Shown piece after piece: positions 37,001-49,539 of a stretch of 64,000 bases of DNA; position 1 is the first letter of the stretch, and the number at the start of each line of letters is the position of its first letter. Below the pieces are notes generated by a model that had not been told where the DNA came from, made no database searches, and was given only the letters and a program-made list of their open reading frames with translations. The translations under genes were made by a program, and so were the position numbers. Location of the stretch: assembly GCA_963377175.1 (NCBI GenBank), contig CAUJNA010003738.1, positions 301,001 through 365,000 on the forward strand. The letters are read 5' to 3'. This DNA comes from Effrenium voratum. Taxonomy: Eukaryota; Sar; Dinophyceae; Suessiales; Symbiodiniaceae.

Positions 37001-40000
37001 CCACCAGAGTTGGACCAAAAACATGCTGATGCTGATATTGTTTCAAAGCCGCCGTCTTTTGGCCGTGGCCTGCTGGGAATCAACTCACACAACCAAATCC
37101 GGCAGCGCCTTCGTCCTGCAAGTCAGTGACATAGGGCAGCCCTGCGCCAGCAACACCCAGACCAGCCTGCGACGGCCCACAAATCCTCTGTAAGCTTTTA
37201 AGGGGCCGGGGCACCCTTCGAATTTTGGACTCTCCAGGGACTGCTTTGGTAGGAGAGGGGCTTGTTCAAATGGGCTATGGGCTTTGGCTGCTAAGCAGCT
37301 TGGTGAGGCTCCGCACGTGCAAACTTATAGCATGCCCAGCATCCCGAGACTGCGCTGAAATGGCAAATGCAATTTCTTGTGGCTTCGGGTGTTGTCCAAA
37401 TCCTAGTCGACGTCAAAGTTGTTGCGTATTTTGGCCGATGCCCATTCCACACAAACATGCTCTTGGCAGCACTCGTTAACTTCTGGAAGCAGGGCGGGTA
37501 TCGAACGTTGGCTCTGCTGCTCAAAAAATATGAATGCGCATCAAGCCTAGGTGCTGCAAAGTGCACAGAACAACACGGCGATGGATGACGGGCATCAGTA
37601 ACCTTAGTTGTCTCTGCTCAAGTTTGGTCCTCAATGGGCCCAATTGACTGATTTTACTGGCAAACCATCCCAGTGAACAGCAAGCAGTGGACCAAGTTTC
37701 ATTCCTGCAAATGCAACGGCCTTCTCAGCTCAATGCGAACAATTTCGTCTCAGACCTCTTCTCCAAAAACCAGGCTGCAAGGCACGAGATGTCCAATTGG
37801 CGAGTTTGGAAGTGGAGCAATGCGAAGTGGGGTGACCGCCTGACAGCCCACTTGCCCCCTGGCCCCTTCCCCCAGACCCCGCCAGCAGCGCCCACATACG
37901 CCCACATTCAGCACAGCGATTTTTGCGCCGCGGAGGGGCACGTGAAGAGCAGCAAGTCAGGCCAGCAGCCGCAATGCCACTTTTGAAGAGTAACAGGGAT
38001 ACATAGACTTGTTGCAAAGGCCTGGAAATACCAATAAGGCAGTAGACAAATTCAGGTTGGTGAGCGATTCTGCGATTGCCAAGTTCAAGTTGAAAGCTAT
38101 GCTTATCAGGTATTTTATTTTGGAGCCACATCATACTTACATTAAAGAAGTTGGCGTGCTTGTGATGTGGCTCGCCAATCTCCAGGCCACTTTAAAGGCG
38201 CCGTCGAGCGCGAAAGTCTCTGAGTCGCGCTTGCCCACAAGCATGCATGCACGCTCATGCAAATATAAATGTGTTAGCATCTGTGTATATATACAGATAC
38301 GTATATATTTGTGTCCCTCTCTCTCTCTCCTCCCTCCCACTCCCCCGTCAAGCGGCTAGCAAAATAGGTTCTGAAGCATGGTAGCCATGCCACGCTGCAA
38401 GCTCACAAGCTACAAAACAATTAACACATTAAACACTTTACATTAGCCAACCTAAAATTTGACGTCTTTCATCACTACCTAGTCCGATGATCATTTCAAG
38501 GTGATCCTTGCAAAAACAGGGCAATCACGAGCATCCGCCTGGCAGAATGCGAAGCCATGCTTTGACAACGGGCTCGCACAATCGAAACGCAGATTCACAC
38601 ATCACTCCCTCGCCCCGGCGTTCGCAAAAACGACTTCCCGATACAAGGCGCACTTGCTGCGTCAGTCTGGGCCTGCAGTGCGCATCAGTTCATGTGTCAA
38701 CTGAGAAGCTTAGGTTGTTAATCCGGCTGATCAACCGACAGCAGGCACACCCACAAACGACTCCCAGGATCCCCGCCGTGCCTGTTTCTGCGCCTGGATT
38801 TTGAAACAGGAAAAGATGCTCCTTTGGAGCTGTCGATTGATTTCCTGCCCGCCGTTGAGGCGGATGGTATCTATGCTCTCGCTTAGCAGCTCACTGGCAA
38901 CTCGCACGCCTGGCAAGCGGCCAGCGTGCCAAAGAAGCAGCGCTGAACAAGATGTGACTCCATCGTCAAGAGTCTAGTTCTGACAAGGCCATGCCTGCTT
39001 GACCAAACTCACTGCAACCACATCGCCATTGCCATATCATGAAGTTGACAGCCCAAAAAGCCTAGTTCGCCTCCCACATACCACACGCACGTAGCAACAA
39101 ACGCGCATGTCAAACCCATGCTGTTGTTTAGGCTTGAGATGGCAAAGGCAAGAACATGACAAGACTATGACCCTGCCCCAAAGACCAAAGGCGCTGCGCG
39201 AAACAACGGCTCTTGCCCAAATACAAACACGCTTGGCAAGGGCAAAGGGAAAGCACACCTTGAATCATCTTGACCACCTGCTCAGGTTCTGTCGCTTCAG
39301 GCAACCGAAGTTGCCAAACAAGCATGAAGAAAGATTCCTTGCTTCAACCCGTCAAGAGGCCTGGCAATTACTCAGGCAAGCGTTGGCTGCGACGCGTAGC
39401 TTCTCAGCTGCACTGCTGAGACGGTCTTGGACCTAGGCCAAATCAAAATCCCGGTCCTTGCCAATTTCCGTTGTTTTCCCTGTGCTTTTTATTTCCCCCC
39501 AAAAAATATCCCCCCCAGAAAAAAAAAAAAAAAAACAAGGCAAAGACGTTCAGATTCACATAACAAGGATGTAACCTGTGATCATCGAGTTGCTACTGGA
39601 TCATCTCGAAGAACAAACGCCGATGCAACAGTCAGGACAGGCCAAACCAGACCAGACACCACACCACAACACAACGCACCACAACATACGAAACACCCCA
39701 GCGGAAAATCTGTTTCATCGCGAGAGGGTCGAGTCTGGGGCTCTGGGCTTTGCAAGACCATGTGAGGGATGCTCCGGCAGCAGCGTGTGGGATCGCGTGA
39801 TCATCCTGTGTGGCGACGTGGAGCTCTGCCAGAGAAGGGGCATACGTAACAGCACAATCAAACAACAGCGAGTTTACTACCAGAACGTGTGGTGCCCCGT
39901 CAGCAAATGATTGTCAAGTTAGGTTTGAGCTCATAGACTTATCGTCTCAGCTTGGCGCAGTGCAGAATGACACTTTGTTGAAGCTGCTGCTACTGCCACG

Positions 40001-42783
40001 AACTGAACATGGCTCCGGGTTGATGAAAGCACACACACAAACGACACTGGCATGGAGCTAACTCCTGAAAATGAACCGCTATATGTTGTAAGCAGCTAAC
40101 TTCTTTGATCCAGCATGTGCTCAATGTCAGGTCCTTGCAATACAATTTTTGAATTCTGACCTACCTAAGATGCTCTGCGAGTCGTAGCCTTACTACAGTA
40201 ATACTGAAGAGACCTCCTCGGTATAACTGACAACAACCCTCACAAGCTCACCTCCATGCCCGCTTGTTGCCAAACCATGGCCAGTGATCATCTGACTGAG
40301 CCCCTGCGCGGGTCGCTGAAGAAGTAGTACTTCTCAGGGTTCTGGGCAGGCCGCTCTCTTGCCCAGAAGTGTTGCAGCGCAATTACCCCACTCCGTCACA
40401 CCCTATCTCTCACCTTTTCATTGGGTACTGGAGGAAAACACTTTGGCACGCTGTGTGAAGGACGAGGAGTGATGGAGCATGAAGCAGCAATGGATGCCTG
40501 GCTTGTCGGCCTGCCCAAGCATGATAAGGGCCTTCAATGGTTTGAGTCTTGAGCCTAGGTGGGGCGGAAGACTCGATCGGTTCTTAAAGCTAAGCTGTGG
40601 CTGACATTAGACGGCTGCAGGCTGGAACAACATTGTCAGCTGGCATCCTCGAAATCCAAAGCAGGCTGACTACTGCCAATGGCAATCGTTTTTATTGGGA
40701 ATATTGCTGGAGAATAAATAGCCTTACCAAAGAAAGGACGCGTCCTTAGCATCGAGAGTGGTACGTTCTGACCCTGAAGGTTTGGCCCAAGCAACTGGTT
40801 GGCCGCGTGTCAAAAACGGCTTGCGAGTGGTTGCAGAAATTTCGGCCAAGTTCCTTTGCAATGCCTGGCCCTTGCCAGCCATCTCGCTCACGTTGCTTTT
40901 GGTGACAAACATGCGCCCATGTTGTCCTCAGTGGGGTTGGTTGCCTTGCGCTTGCCTTCCAACATAGCCCCGGGGCTTGTCGCTCCGGCCTTGTCAGAGA
41001 GGTCTGGTTGAGCCTCCTGGAGGCACATGAAGGCGCGGCAGAGACAAAGCGCAACTAAAACTGCGGTCCTCTCCTAGACTTGGAGCCACACCCTAATGAC
41101 AGCGGACAAGGCATCTTGGTCTTCCCCTAGTTCCATTAAGTGTGGAATCTAATTGTGGTCGAGTAGGCGAGCTTGTCAATTCCCAAACCTAAACGCAGGG
41201 GCGTGAGGGTGGCCTCCCAAAGAACAGGAATATGACCTTGGACCGATAGAGCTTCAAACGGGGTAAACGATGCATACCACTCAAGACAGCAGGGCGAGGG
41301 TCCTGGGCTCCTGGCTGCCCAGCTGGACCCTCCAAATTCTAGGCGAAATCTTGGAAGGCGGATTTATCTGCCTCTTCGCATCCCTCACTCGCCTGGGGGG
41401 CGTCCACTGGATCTGTCGGAATCTTAGCATAGGCCACCTGGGCCGGGGTCTGGCAACCTATGAGTGGCTGTTTCGTTTGCTGAGTGCTGGCCTGCCAGAA
41501 GACAAGAACATAATAAAAGGGTTTCAAATGGGACGCAAACCAATCCGCCTGTGAGCGACTTGCGGGCTTCACATGTTGCAAGAAGCGTGGGGGTCCTGCA
41601 TGTATCTTCAGTCGTCCCATGCGCATTCCAAAGAATCACGCCGCAGCAGGCACTTCTGATGACTGCTATGACATGACGCACAGGTTGCGCGTTAGCTGAG
41701 GCCTGCGCCATTGGCATCGAGTGGTAGTGAAACTGAGGCACAGGGAAGGTGGGCTTCTGAAAAAGATCTGCCTGGCGAGGTTCGGTCCATGCGGGGCCAG
41801 GTGTTCATTCTATGTCTTCGCCAGACTGGTCAGACGCGCCGCCTTTACGAAACACCAACAAGGTGGCCAAGATTTCGTCTTCAAGTCCATGATGGCCAGC
41901 ACTCATTGAATCATGCCGTGTCGCCTGAGGCGGTCAAACAAAGGCTGCACATGCGCGATAACCCATGGCAATTGTGGACCGAGAGAAAGGCATGGGTTCA
42001 TACTTTCAGCATCTTTCAGCCTTCACACACGCAGGACATGAAGGCAAGGACAAACACAAAGCCGGGCGCACCCTCCATGAGAGCATCGGATCCTCGACGA
42101 TAGCGCGTGTAGATCGTGCCAGCGTGGTGTCTGCTTTGACCTGGGCAAGTCCAACTTGGGCCATTGTGGTTTTTCAGCTCCTTCTTTGGATCATTCCTGC
42201 TCATCGCGCTCCACCTTCCAAGGGGGTGCTCTTTGCAAAGGGGTTACGTATCTGAAAGGTGCTGCAGAAACAAAAACAAACAGAGACTAAAACAAGGTGT
42301 GTGATTCGCCAACACCGGCAGAGAAAGAGAAACACATGCAGGCTCTCGTCATTGCAGCCGTCAACGCTCAAGCCTGGTGACCCTGTGAATGAAGACGTCT
42401 TCCTGCTTTGAAGGCATGGATGCACTCTGTGTGCAAACATCATGAGCCAACAAACAGATTTTGGAGGTTTTGGGCAGCAAACTGCCTGAGCCACAGGCAA
42501 TTGTCAAGTATTATGCTAAACCTCTGGGATGCGGTGGTCATGGTTCCTTCCATCCCAACGGATTTAGTTTTTCTGGAACTGGACTGAGTGCTGCAAGGGG
42601 TAGGGTGCGCCAAGAAATGGAGACCGGCATGGACCGAGACTGGTGCTTTTCAGCGAGCTCTCAAACAACTTTGCACACATTCACGTGGCTAACATATGTC
42701 TGTCTGTCAGAATTTAGCCAAGAAAGCCACCCACACATCGTATTCATCACAGGTGTGCGTATATGCATTTACACATGCACACA

Positions 42784-42880
42784 TACCATACCATACCATA
42801 CCATACCATACCATACCATACCATACCATACCATACCATACCATACCATACCATACCATACCATACCATACCATACCATG
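42784..42880. repeat. (CCATA)n microsatellite
   Basis: About 19 near-perfect five-base units, decaying over a further 70 bp on the right. Confidence 0.97.
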
Positions 42881-45055
42881 CCATACCACAACAGGACATC
42901 ACATACCATACCAAAACATGATATCACATACCATGCTATAACATAACATACGTACATATATACACCAAAACCAATCAGCATCAGGGAAACAAGGTTCAAA
43001 CAATTCCTGGCTGCCTCAGTTGGGGCCAGCCCTTGGTCCCCCGCCAATGGCGGAGGTGGCCTGACGCGGGACTTCATGCGAAAGGCAAATGGGTCGGCAA
43101 ATGAGTGGCTGGGTGGACTTGTGGATGTGAAGTGAATGCCATGTGCATGATATTGTTTGCTGCTTTCCATGGGATGAGCGTCATTTTGGTAAATATTTGC
43201 AAGATTGTGCGTGTGTCGTTTTGGAAAACCTCTTCTCTCATGGCTTTAAAAAGGAAACCGCAAAGAAAACCACCAGTTTGGGGGCCCCCCTAAAAAAGAC
43301 ACACCCACTTGGCTTCGCTTGTTTGTAGCTTGTAACTCAGCGCCTTGAGTCGATACTTGCCAAACTGACTTCCGAAGTGCCCCGCCTGGCATCGATGAGG
43401 CCTGTGCCGCATTTCGGGGCTTTTTCACTTGCATAAACACCTGTGACATCTCCAGTTTACACTGCGAGATGCTCGAGGCTCCCAGACAAACTGTAAAGCA
43501 AATCCAGGCACACGGACACACGTATGTTGATGTGCCTTTATTAGGAGCCTTGCAAAGGTTGTCTAAATCTCCAATATCCCAAGAAGGCAATGGCTATGAG
43601 TTTCCCAACCAATAGAAAGCAATGGGGGGTGTTGAGCAGCACCGTGAATGAGGCAAGAATAGGGGCTGGCATTGCCACTTGATGGAATGCGTCCATATAC
43701 ACCCTCGAGACTCCCTCGAGATTGTCATTCCCTAGCATTACCCATGAGAATCCATGAGCAGAATCAAGCACATATTTCGGTGCGGTCCTCGCATTGTTGC
43801 ATGCATCTACATCTGAGAAAACATGTGCAGGCGCTGTTAAACAACCCTTTGTGCAGCCAAGGGGCAATAAACATGTGCCAAAAGAAAAAGCACCGTCGCG
43901 TTGGACTCTTGCGGACAGCTATCCATTGCGGGTGTCTCTCATGGCCCATTGATCTTCTAAGCGTCCCTGTCTCATGATGCAGTGCCCAAACTGGATTGCT
44001 TTCAGCTAATCGCAAAAGCGACCGACCTCATGCATCCCGGAAGTTCCGGCACACCTAAAGCCTCAAACTAATTGCCCCCCAAAATGGTGGATGTTCTTTT
44101 GGTTCCCATTGATACCCACCAAAAGGAGGTCCCCCATTTTGAGAAACACCGGCTGGGAAGAGGTGATTCCCACATGACCAGGTCGATGTCCTACAAGTAC
44201 CCTGTGGCAACACTCGAGTTGTTGCTCCCGGTCTTCTTGAGCATCGCCCACCCCCCCAAACGCTTGTGAGCCTGGAAGGTCGAAATGAAAGGGCTAAGCG
44301 GACCCTATGCGTCGAAATGGGATGCCTATGCAAGTCTAAACAGACGCCAAAGCATGCATCTAGGCAATGTGCAGTTATGAAAATGGACTCCCTACCCCCA
44401 GGTGCAAACCTCAAAGTGTCTTCGAAGCCAGCTTCGGGAGCAGCACGCATTGACATGACCAGCCTTCTCGGTCATTCATGCTCGGTTGCATGTGGACACC
44501 TCAGTCAGAAGGATCTCTTCTGACCCATTCTGGCACGTGCCAAGCTGGGTGCCTTGGTACTCCATTCAATCCATTTTACCTAACAAACGACATTTCATGC
44601 CTCATTTCGCATATTTCCATTGTTGATTAGCCAGGGGAATGCAACCATATCCACAAAAGATACATGCCGGCCACAGGTCTTCTTATGGTTTTAGGGCTTG
44701 GGGCTTTTTGCGTCTTTTTGCCATATAGGGTTAAGGGTGTTCGGGCTTTGGAGTCTGGATTGCTTGTGCTGTTTGAGGGCTTTGTCTATGGTGTTGGTGT
44801 TGAAAGGTTTTAAACACGTGTTGAAGGCTGCGTTGTTCCCGAGTTTTGTTTTACATTTGTTCGGTTGGGGTTCAGGGTGCTGCCCCCGGCTGCTGCCAGA
44901 AAGCGCAAAGCTTGGGGCCTCGGAGTGCTAGACACGGTTTTTTTTCTTCTGCGATTTTGAGATCCGAAGGCTTGCTCGGAGAGGGCCACCTACAACATGC
45001 ATGTTCTGGCCATAACCTTTCATGGGTCCGGACTGCACCAGACCTTTGCAAATAT

Positions 45056-45700
45056 CATTTGAGCATTGTTTTTTTAGAGGTTCAGGGCTTATACACTGCT
45101 GGGGAGGCTACGCGGGGGGCTTCGCGGGGCCAGAATTTGTGGAAGGGTTGGCTTCGCGAGGCTTCGCGGCAAGACTGTGGCTTCGCGGAGTGGCTTCGCC
45201 GGGCTTCGCGGATGTTTGTTCCACAAACATCTCTCACATTTGCGCCCCCATGTTGTTGAATTGAGTCCATGCGAAAGGGTTCGATGAAAGGCGGCAAGAG
45301 AGGCATTGAGCTTCAGGACTAGGGGACATGGCTGGGCCTCAAGGGGGCGGAGCATGGAAGTTGGACCGCGGTGGCTTCGCGGAGGCTTCGCGGGGGCTTC
45401 GCGGGGGCTTCGCAGAGGCTTCGCGAAAACGTTCCATCGTTTCTAGCAAAACCGAACGCACAGTGCTCTTCCGGTCGTCTTCCCGTAATCTTCCTGTAAT
45501 CTTGTCGTAGCCTGCTGACTCTAAACATCAACCTTTGGAATACTACTGCCATGAAAGCGCACAACACACTTGCCATGAAAGCACGTAATACGCTCAAACG
45601 ACGAAGTGGCTTCGCGAAGTGGCTTCGCCTGTGTCAATGTTACCGGGCTACGCGAAGTGGCTTCGCGGGGCTTCGCGGTACACAATGTATCGCACAAGTG
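45056..45700. repeat. GGCTTCGCGG repeat array with leader
   Basis: A leader containing TTTGAGCATTG and TTATACACTGCT (45,056-45,100) is followed by GGCTTCGCGG or GGCTACGCGG units in two main clusters, 45,107-45,215 and 45,370-45,430, with a third at 45,605-45,715. Units are spaced 8-25 bp apart and each contains the palindrome CGCG. Confidence 0.85.
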
Positions 45701-46599
45701 CCTTCGCGGAGCTTTTTGGAGTTCCCCAGGAAGCTAAAATCCATCATCTGAGAAAAAAAACTGCTCGTTTGTGCCTGGGTGAATCGCTGCAATTCACGAG
45801 TCAATTGTTTACTCCTGGGCTTGTCGTGTTTCAAAGGGTCAGCACGAAAAATGCGACTTCCGCGCGATGGTTTGGACTGAAGAGGTCAGCCAGGAATGCT
45901 GGGCCAGCGGACGGTGCCATTTCCGGATGACGGCCAAGCCTGGCAAACGCCAATGGCTCAAAGAGCGCACCCGAAAGCCGTCAGTCCCAACAAATCTAAC
46001 GAGACTGGAGAACGGTCAAAACGGGTCGGCCTGTTTCTAGGCAACCCACCAGTTTGGATGCTTTGGACACCACAAACCCCCCCCCCCAAAAAAAAAAGGG
46101 GTCCCTCCAAAAAGACAGGCCCCTACTCACATTTTGGACTGGACAGGGACAGCGGAGAAGCCGCAGGCCAACTGTGGGTCATGACGCACCCTGCCTGGCG
46201 ATGCTCTTGAGCCCTGGCTGCAAGGCGGGCAATCTCAAGGAACACTTTGTACACATGATGCGCGGAAAGCCACCAACTGCGGCTCTCTCTGTCTCTTTGT
46301 TTTTTGGCAATGCGTTTTCATTTGAGTTACATGTGAGAGGCCTGTTTATGTCAGGGCCAGGAAAAGCACTACCATCGAAAACGCACCTTGACCGGTTTTG
46401 TCCGTACAACCTGCAGCAGCCTAATGGAACCCAAAAGCCACGTCGACACAAGCAACAATAATCGTCAGTATAGATATGGGTCGTTGAAATTGAAAGAGCC
46501 GCTGCATCAACACTCAACTTACCCCCCCGCCCCTACCCCACTCGGAGAGCCCTCGGCAAGCTTGATTTACGGGTTTAGCTTGCTGAGATTTGCGGGTTT

Positions 46600-46815
46600 T
46601 GTTGATTGGCCGCAACAGTGCTTCGTCAGGCCGACCGCCAACCTACCGAGGCCCTACCAAGGCCTTATTAAGGCGCTTTAGCGAGACCTTACCGAGATTG
46701 AGGCCCTACACAGGTTCTGGAGCACTTGCGCAAGCACGTTTTGAGGCCCGACCCAGGTTTTGGGGAACATGCAAAAACACGCTAGCGCTACTAAGGCCTT
46801 AGTAGTGGCTAAGTA
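46600..46815. repeat. CCTACCGAGGCC-type degenerate repeat
   Basis: Repeated CTACCRAGGCC, TTANTAAGGC and AGGCCYTA words form a degenerate array of about 200 bp. It is AT/GC balanced and unlike the CGCG arrays. Confidence 0.55.
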
Positions 46816-47677
46816 GTGTTTTTTTGGCTTCCAAGTAGGGGGGGGCCAAGGGGGGGTTAAAGTTTCATGATTAACAGTTAACAGATTGAACCCGTGCACG
46901 ATGCTTGAGACTTCGTAAGGCTTTGCTCCGAGCTTTTGCCTTGTGGATCCAGGCATGGGACATACCTATTGGACCGGCAACCTTCTGCAGACAGTAGACT
47001 TTCTATTGTCGCTGTGCTTTCCTGGAATCCTTCTCAACTGGCGCAGCAGCCACGAGATATCTGTGAAACGGATGGACGAGCAATCATTCCCATAAGTTCA
47101 TATGCCGACTTGAAATAGAAGCACTGTCTCAGCGGTTTCAGTGTTGGGATGCTTTGCAGGTCACGCAGCAAATATTCCCAGCATGACTTCTGCCCTCCGA
47201 CAAGCCCAGAAATAACAAACATCTTGAAAAAGCGAGCGCATACACACAAACGCAAAAACAAATCCCCAGGCCAAATGTTATCAGCTTGCAACCTGAATAT
47301 TCCTTCCAGTGATACGTGTTGATTGTTTTTGGTGCCTTTCCAATTGTGTTGCAAAGTGTGGCACGTGCGGAGCATGTATACTATGTCTAGCATATTGGGT
47401 AGTTCATTAAATGTCTAGCACGGCTTTAGAATGTCTAGAAGTCTTAGCTTGTGTCAAACACATTCCATATGGATCATGTGTCTCGTGTAGTTGTAGAGCA
47501 TTCCTATCTGGTTTCTTCAGCACAAACCCGGCATACTCATATCATACCTGCTAGTATATTCTAAGTGCTTCTTACTCACAACGTGTCTAGCTTAGCTCGA
47601 TTGCATGTCCAGCTCAACTCACACAAGTCTAGCCTGGCTTCAAACTTGCTTGGCTTGTTAGTTTCTTCTTGCACATG

Positions 47678-49089
47678 TCAAACGAGTGTCCGAACTCCCG
47701 CGGCCGTATGCCCCACCCCACGCCTGCCGGGCTTGGCTCCAGCCCAGCGAGGACTCGCGCGGTTGAAACATCGGTCCCCATACGCGAAAACCCGTTCTGA
47801 TCGCCCTCGACGGTCAACAAATAGCTTGAGCCTGTGGGATTGTTCAATCTTGGCTTTGTCTTCCCACTGGCGCCAGCTTTGCCATGAATCAGGCAGATTT
47901 GTTCCAGCCACTCTGGCTTTAAGCACATATCGAACCACATCACAAGAATCCCATTGCAACCGAGCTGCAAATACTTCTGCTTGACTGGGCCTCAGATCCC
48001 TCGTTGCCGGAACAAACACACCACGCAACATCCACGCAACGACCATGTGTTTGTCAACAGGTTGGGCTGAACACTGTTGGTTTCCGAGGGGCTTAAGTCA
48101 TTGCCTAACTTGCAAGAATATATATATATATATGTATTAAAAACAAAAAAAGTTGAACTAACAAATGCCAAGTCTTAAGCACGCATCTTCTGAGCTGCTA
48201 AAGTGAGCCGTTATGTTCAACCTTTTAAGCCCTTGCTGTGCTTCTCGAGGCAAAGGCATGTCCACGACACTGACCGGAAAACTACTTAAATGGCTAGGCT
48301 CCACATCCAAACTTGGTTTACGACGGAATCTGAGGACTCTAACAAAAGGTGCAGTGAAAAAAAAGGCATTCGACAAAAGAAGGACCCACGACATACGACA
48401 TGGATGCTTCCATTCTGCAAATGGAATCGCATCGCCTCGTCCCGGTGCAACTCGCTAGTACCGCTTGCCTCTGCCCGCTGCGTTGCACGTAGCTTCTGCT
48501 TGGCACGTCGCAGCTGGCCGGCTGAGAAGGGCGGGACTGAAACCCATACTATTTCACCTGGGTTGTAGCGAAGGCCAAACCCATAATTGATCAAACTGGA
48601 AAAGCCTTCTTCAGTCCATCCTACGTGGCAAAACGGTTCAGTTTGAACAACGTAGTTCACCAACCTGAATTAAGGAACGCTTGGCAATCTCTCCAGTCGG
48701 CATGGGTGATGTTGGCCTTTTCTTGTCAAGAGGTCCACCCGCTTCTCAGCCAACTCCCGAAGCCCTTGGCAAATTTCAGTCCCAAACGCTGCTCCCTGCA
48801 CGAATGATGGTAGGGGCTCGCCTGCCTGAAGCGGAAATTGCCCACTGGCGACAACGGTAAACACCGTCATGTCGACCGCCTTAGAAATAACCCGCCCTGC
48901 CACTTGTTGATCAGACTCCCTGACAAGCTTCTGGGGGTTTACTACAGTGATGAGGGATAGCCGCTCACATTGACAACTGCCAAGACGCCTTGGTACGAAT
49001 CTTCTGGCAATTGGTACCTCCCACAGGCCATGGCAGCGGGCCAAACGAATCCAAACGGCCAAACGGCCAGACTGAAAATTAGGACTCAC
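47678..49089 (-). CDS. Unrecognised gene, several exons, downstream of the P450
   Basis: Three neighbouring minus-strand frames read as good protein. 49,089-48,670 includes VVNPQKLVRESDQQVAGRV and VDMTVFTVVASGQFPLQAG. 48,663-48,286 includes CHVGWTEEGFSSLINYGF and LRYNPGEIVWVSVPPF. 48,046-47,678 includes FVPATRDLRPSQAEVFAARL and LKLFVDRRGRSERVFAYGD. They follow one another within 1.4 kb on the strand of the P450 and start about 450 bp beyond its stop. A good acceptor (AATTCAG|G) precedes the second block at about 48,664. I could not fix the other junctions, and I do not recognise the family. The three blocks may be one gene or two. Confidence 0.45.
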
Positions 49090-49539
49090 CTGTTTCCCTC
49101 TTCCCTTCTCACCCGCGCCAACCTTTCAGCGCTGCCCTTTGCGCCCCGGACCTCCATGGCAGTACTGCCCTTGGGAGATGGCTGCTCGGCCTTGGATCGG
49201 ACTATCTTCGGACTGGGCCTAGGCCATCGCATTCTGTGAAAAAGGAGGGCCTACAGGCGACTCGGATAATTCAATCGTCTCCTGAGTGATTTGTTCGTGA
49301 CAGCAGCCAACAGCACAGCCCCAGCCTAGGGAAACTCGGGCTTTTCACGCGAAGAGGATGGAACAGGTCCATTTTGTTGGGGGGTGGCTTGAAAAGCTGG
49401 ACCAGCTTTTGGACAGCCATGTGCAGCGCACATTTTCTTCGCCCTACGAAAGGGCTGTGCTACAATGAAAACGCAAAATCTCGCACCTTTCGGAGAGACA
49501 CCAGAAATCAAGATGACAGGTTTGGAAAACATGTTCGTC

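Larger units (their letters stand above)
31000..47600. other. Long stretch without a supported gene
   Basis: Over 16 kb contain only unsupported short frames and the repeats listed separately. Overlapping long frames on both strands at 31,340-32,108 (up to 208 codons) reflect a local lack of stops. They include a short duplication of GAGCGCAAATATCCGCA at about 31,385-31,430 and have no recognised domain. Confidence 0.4.
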
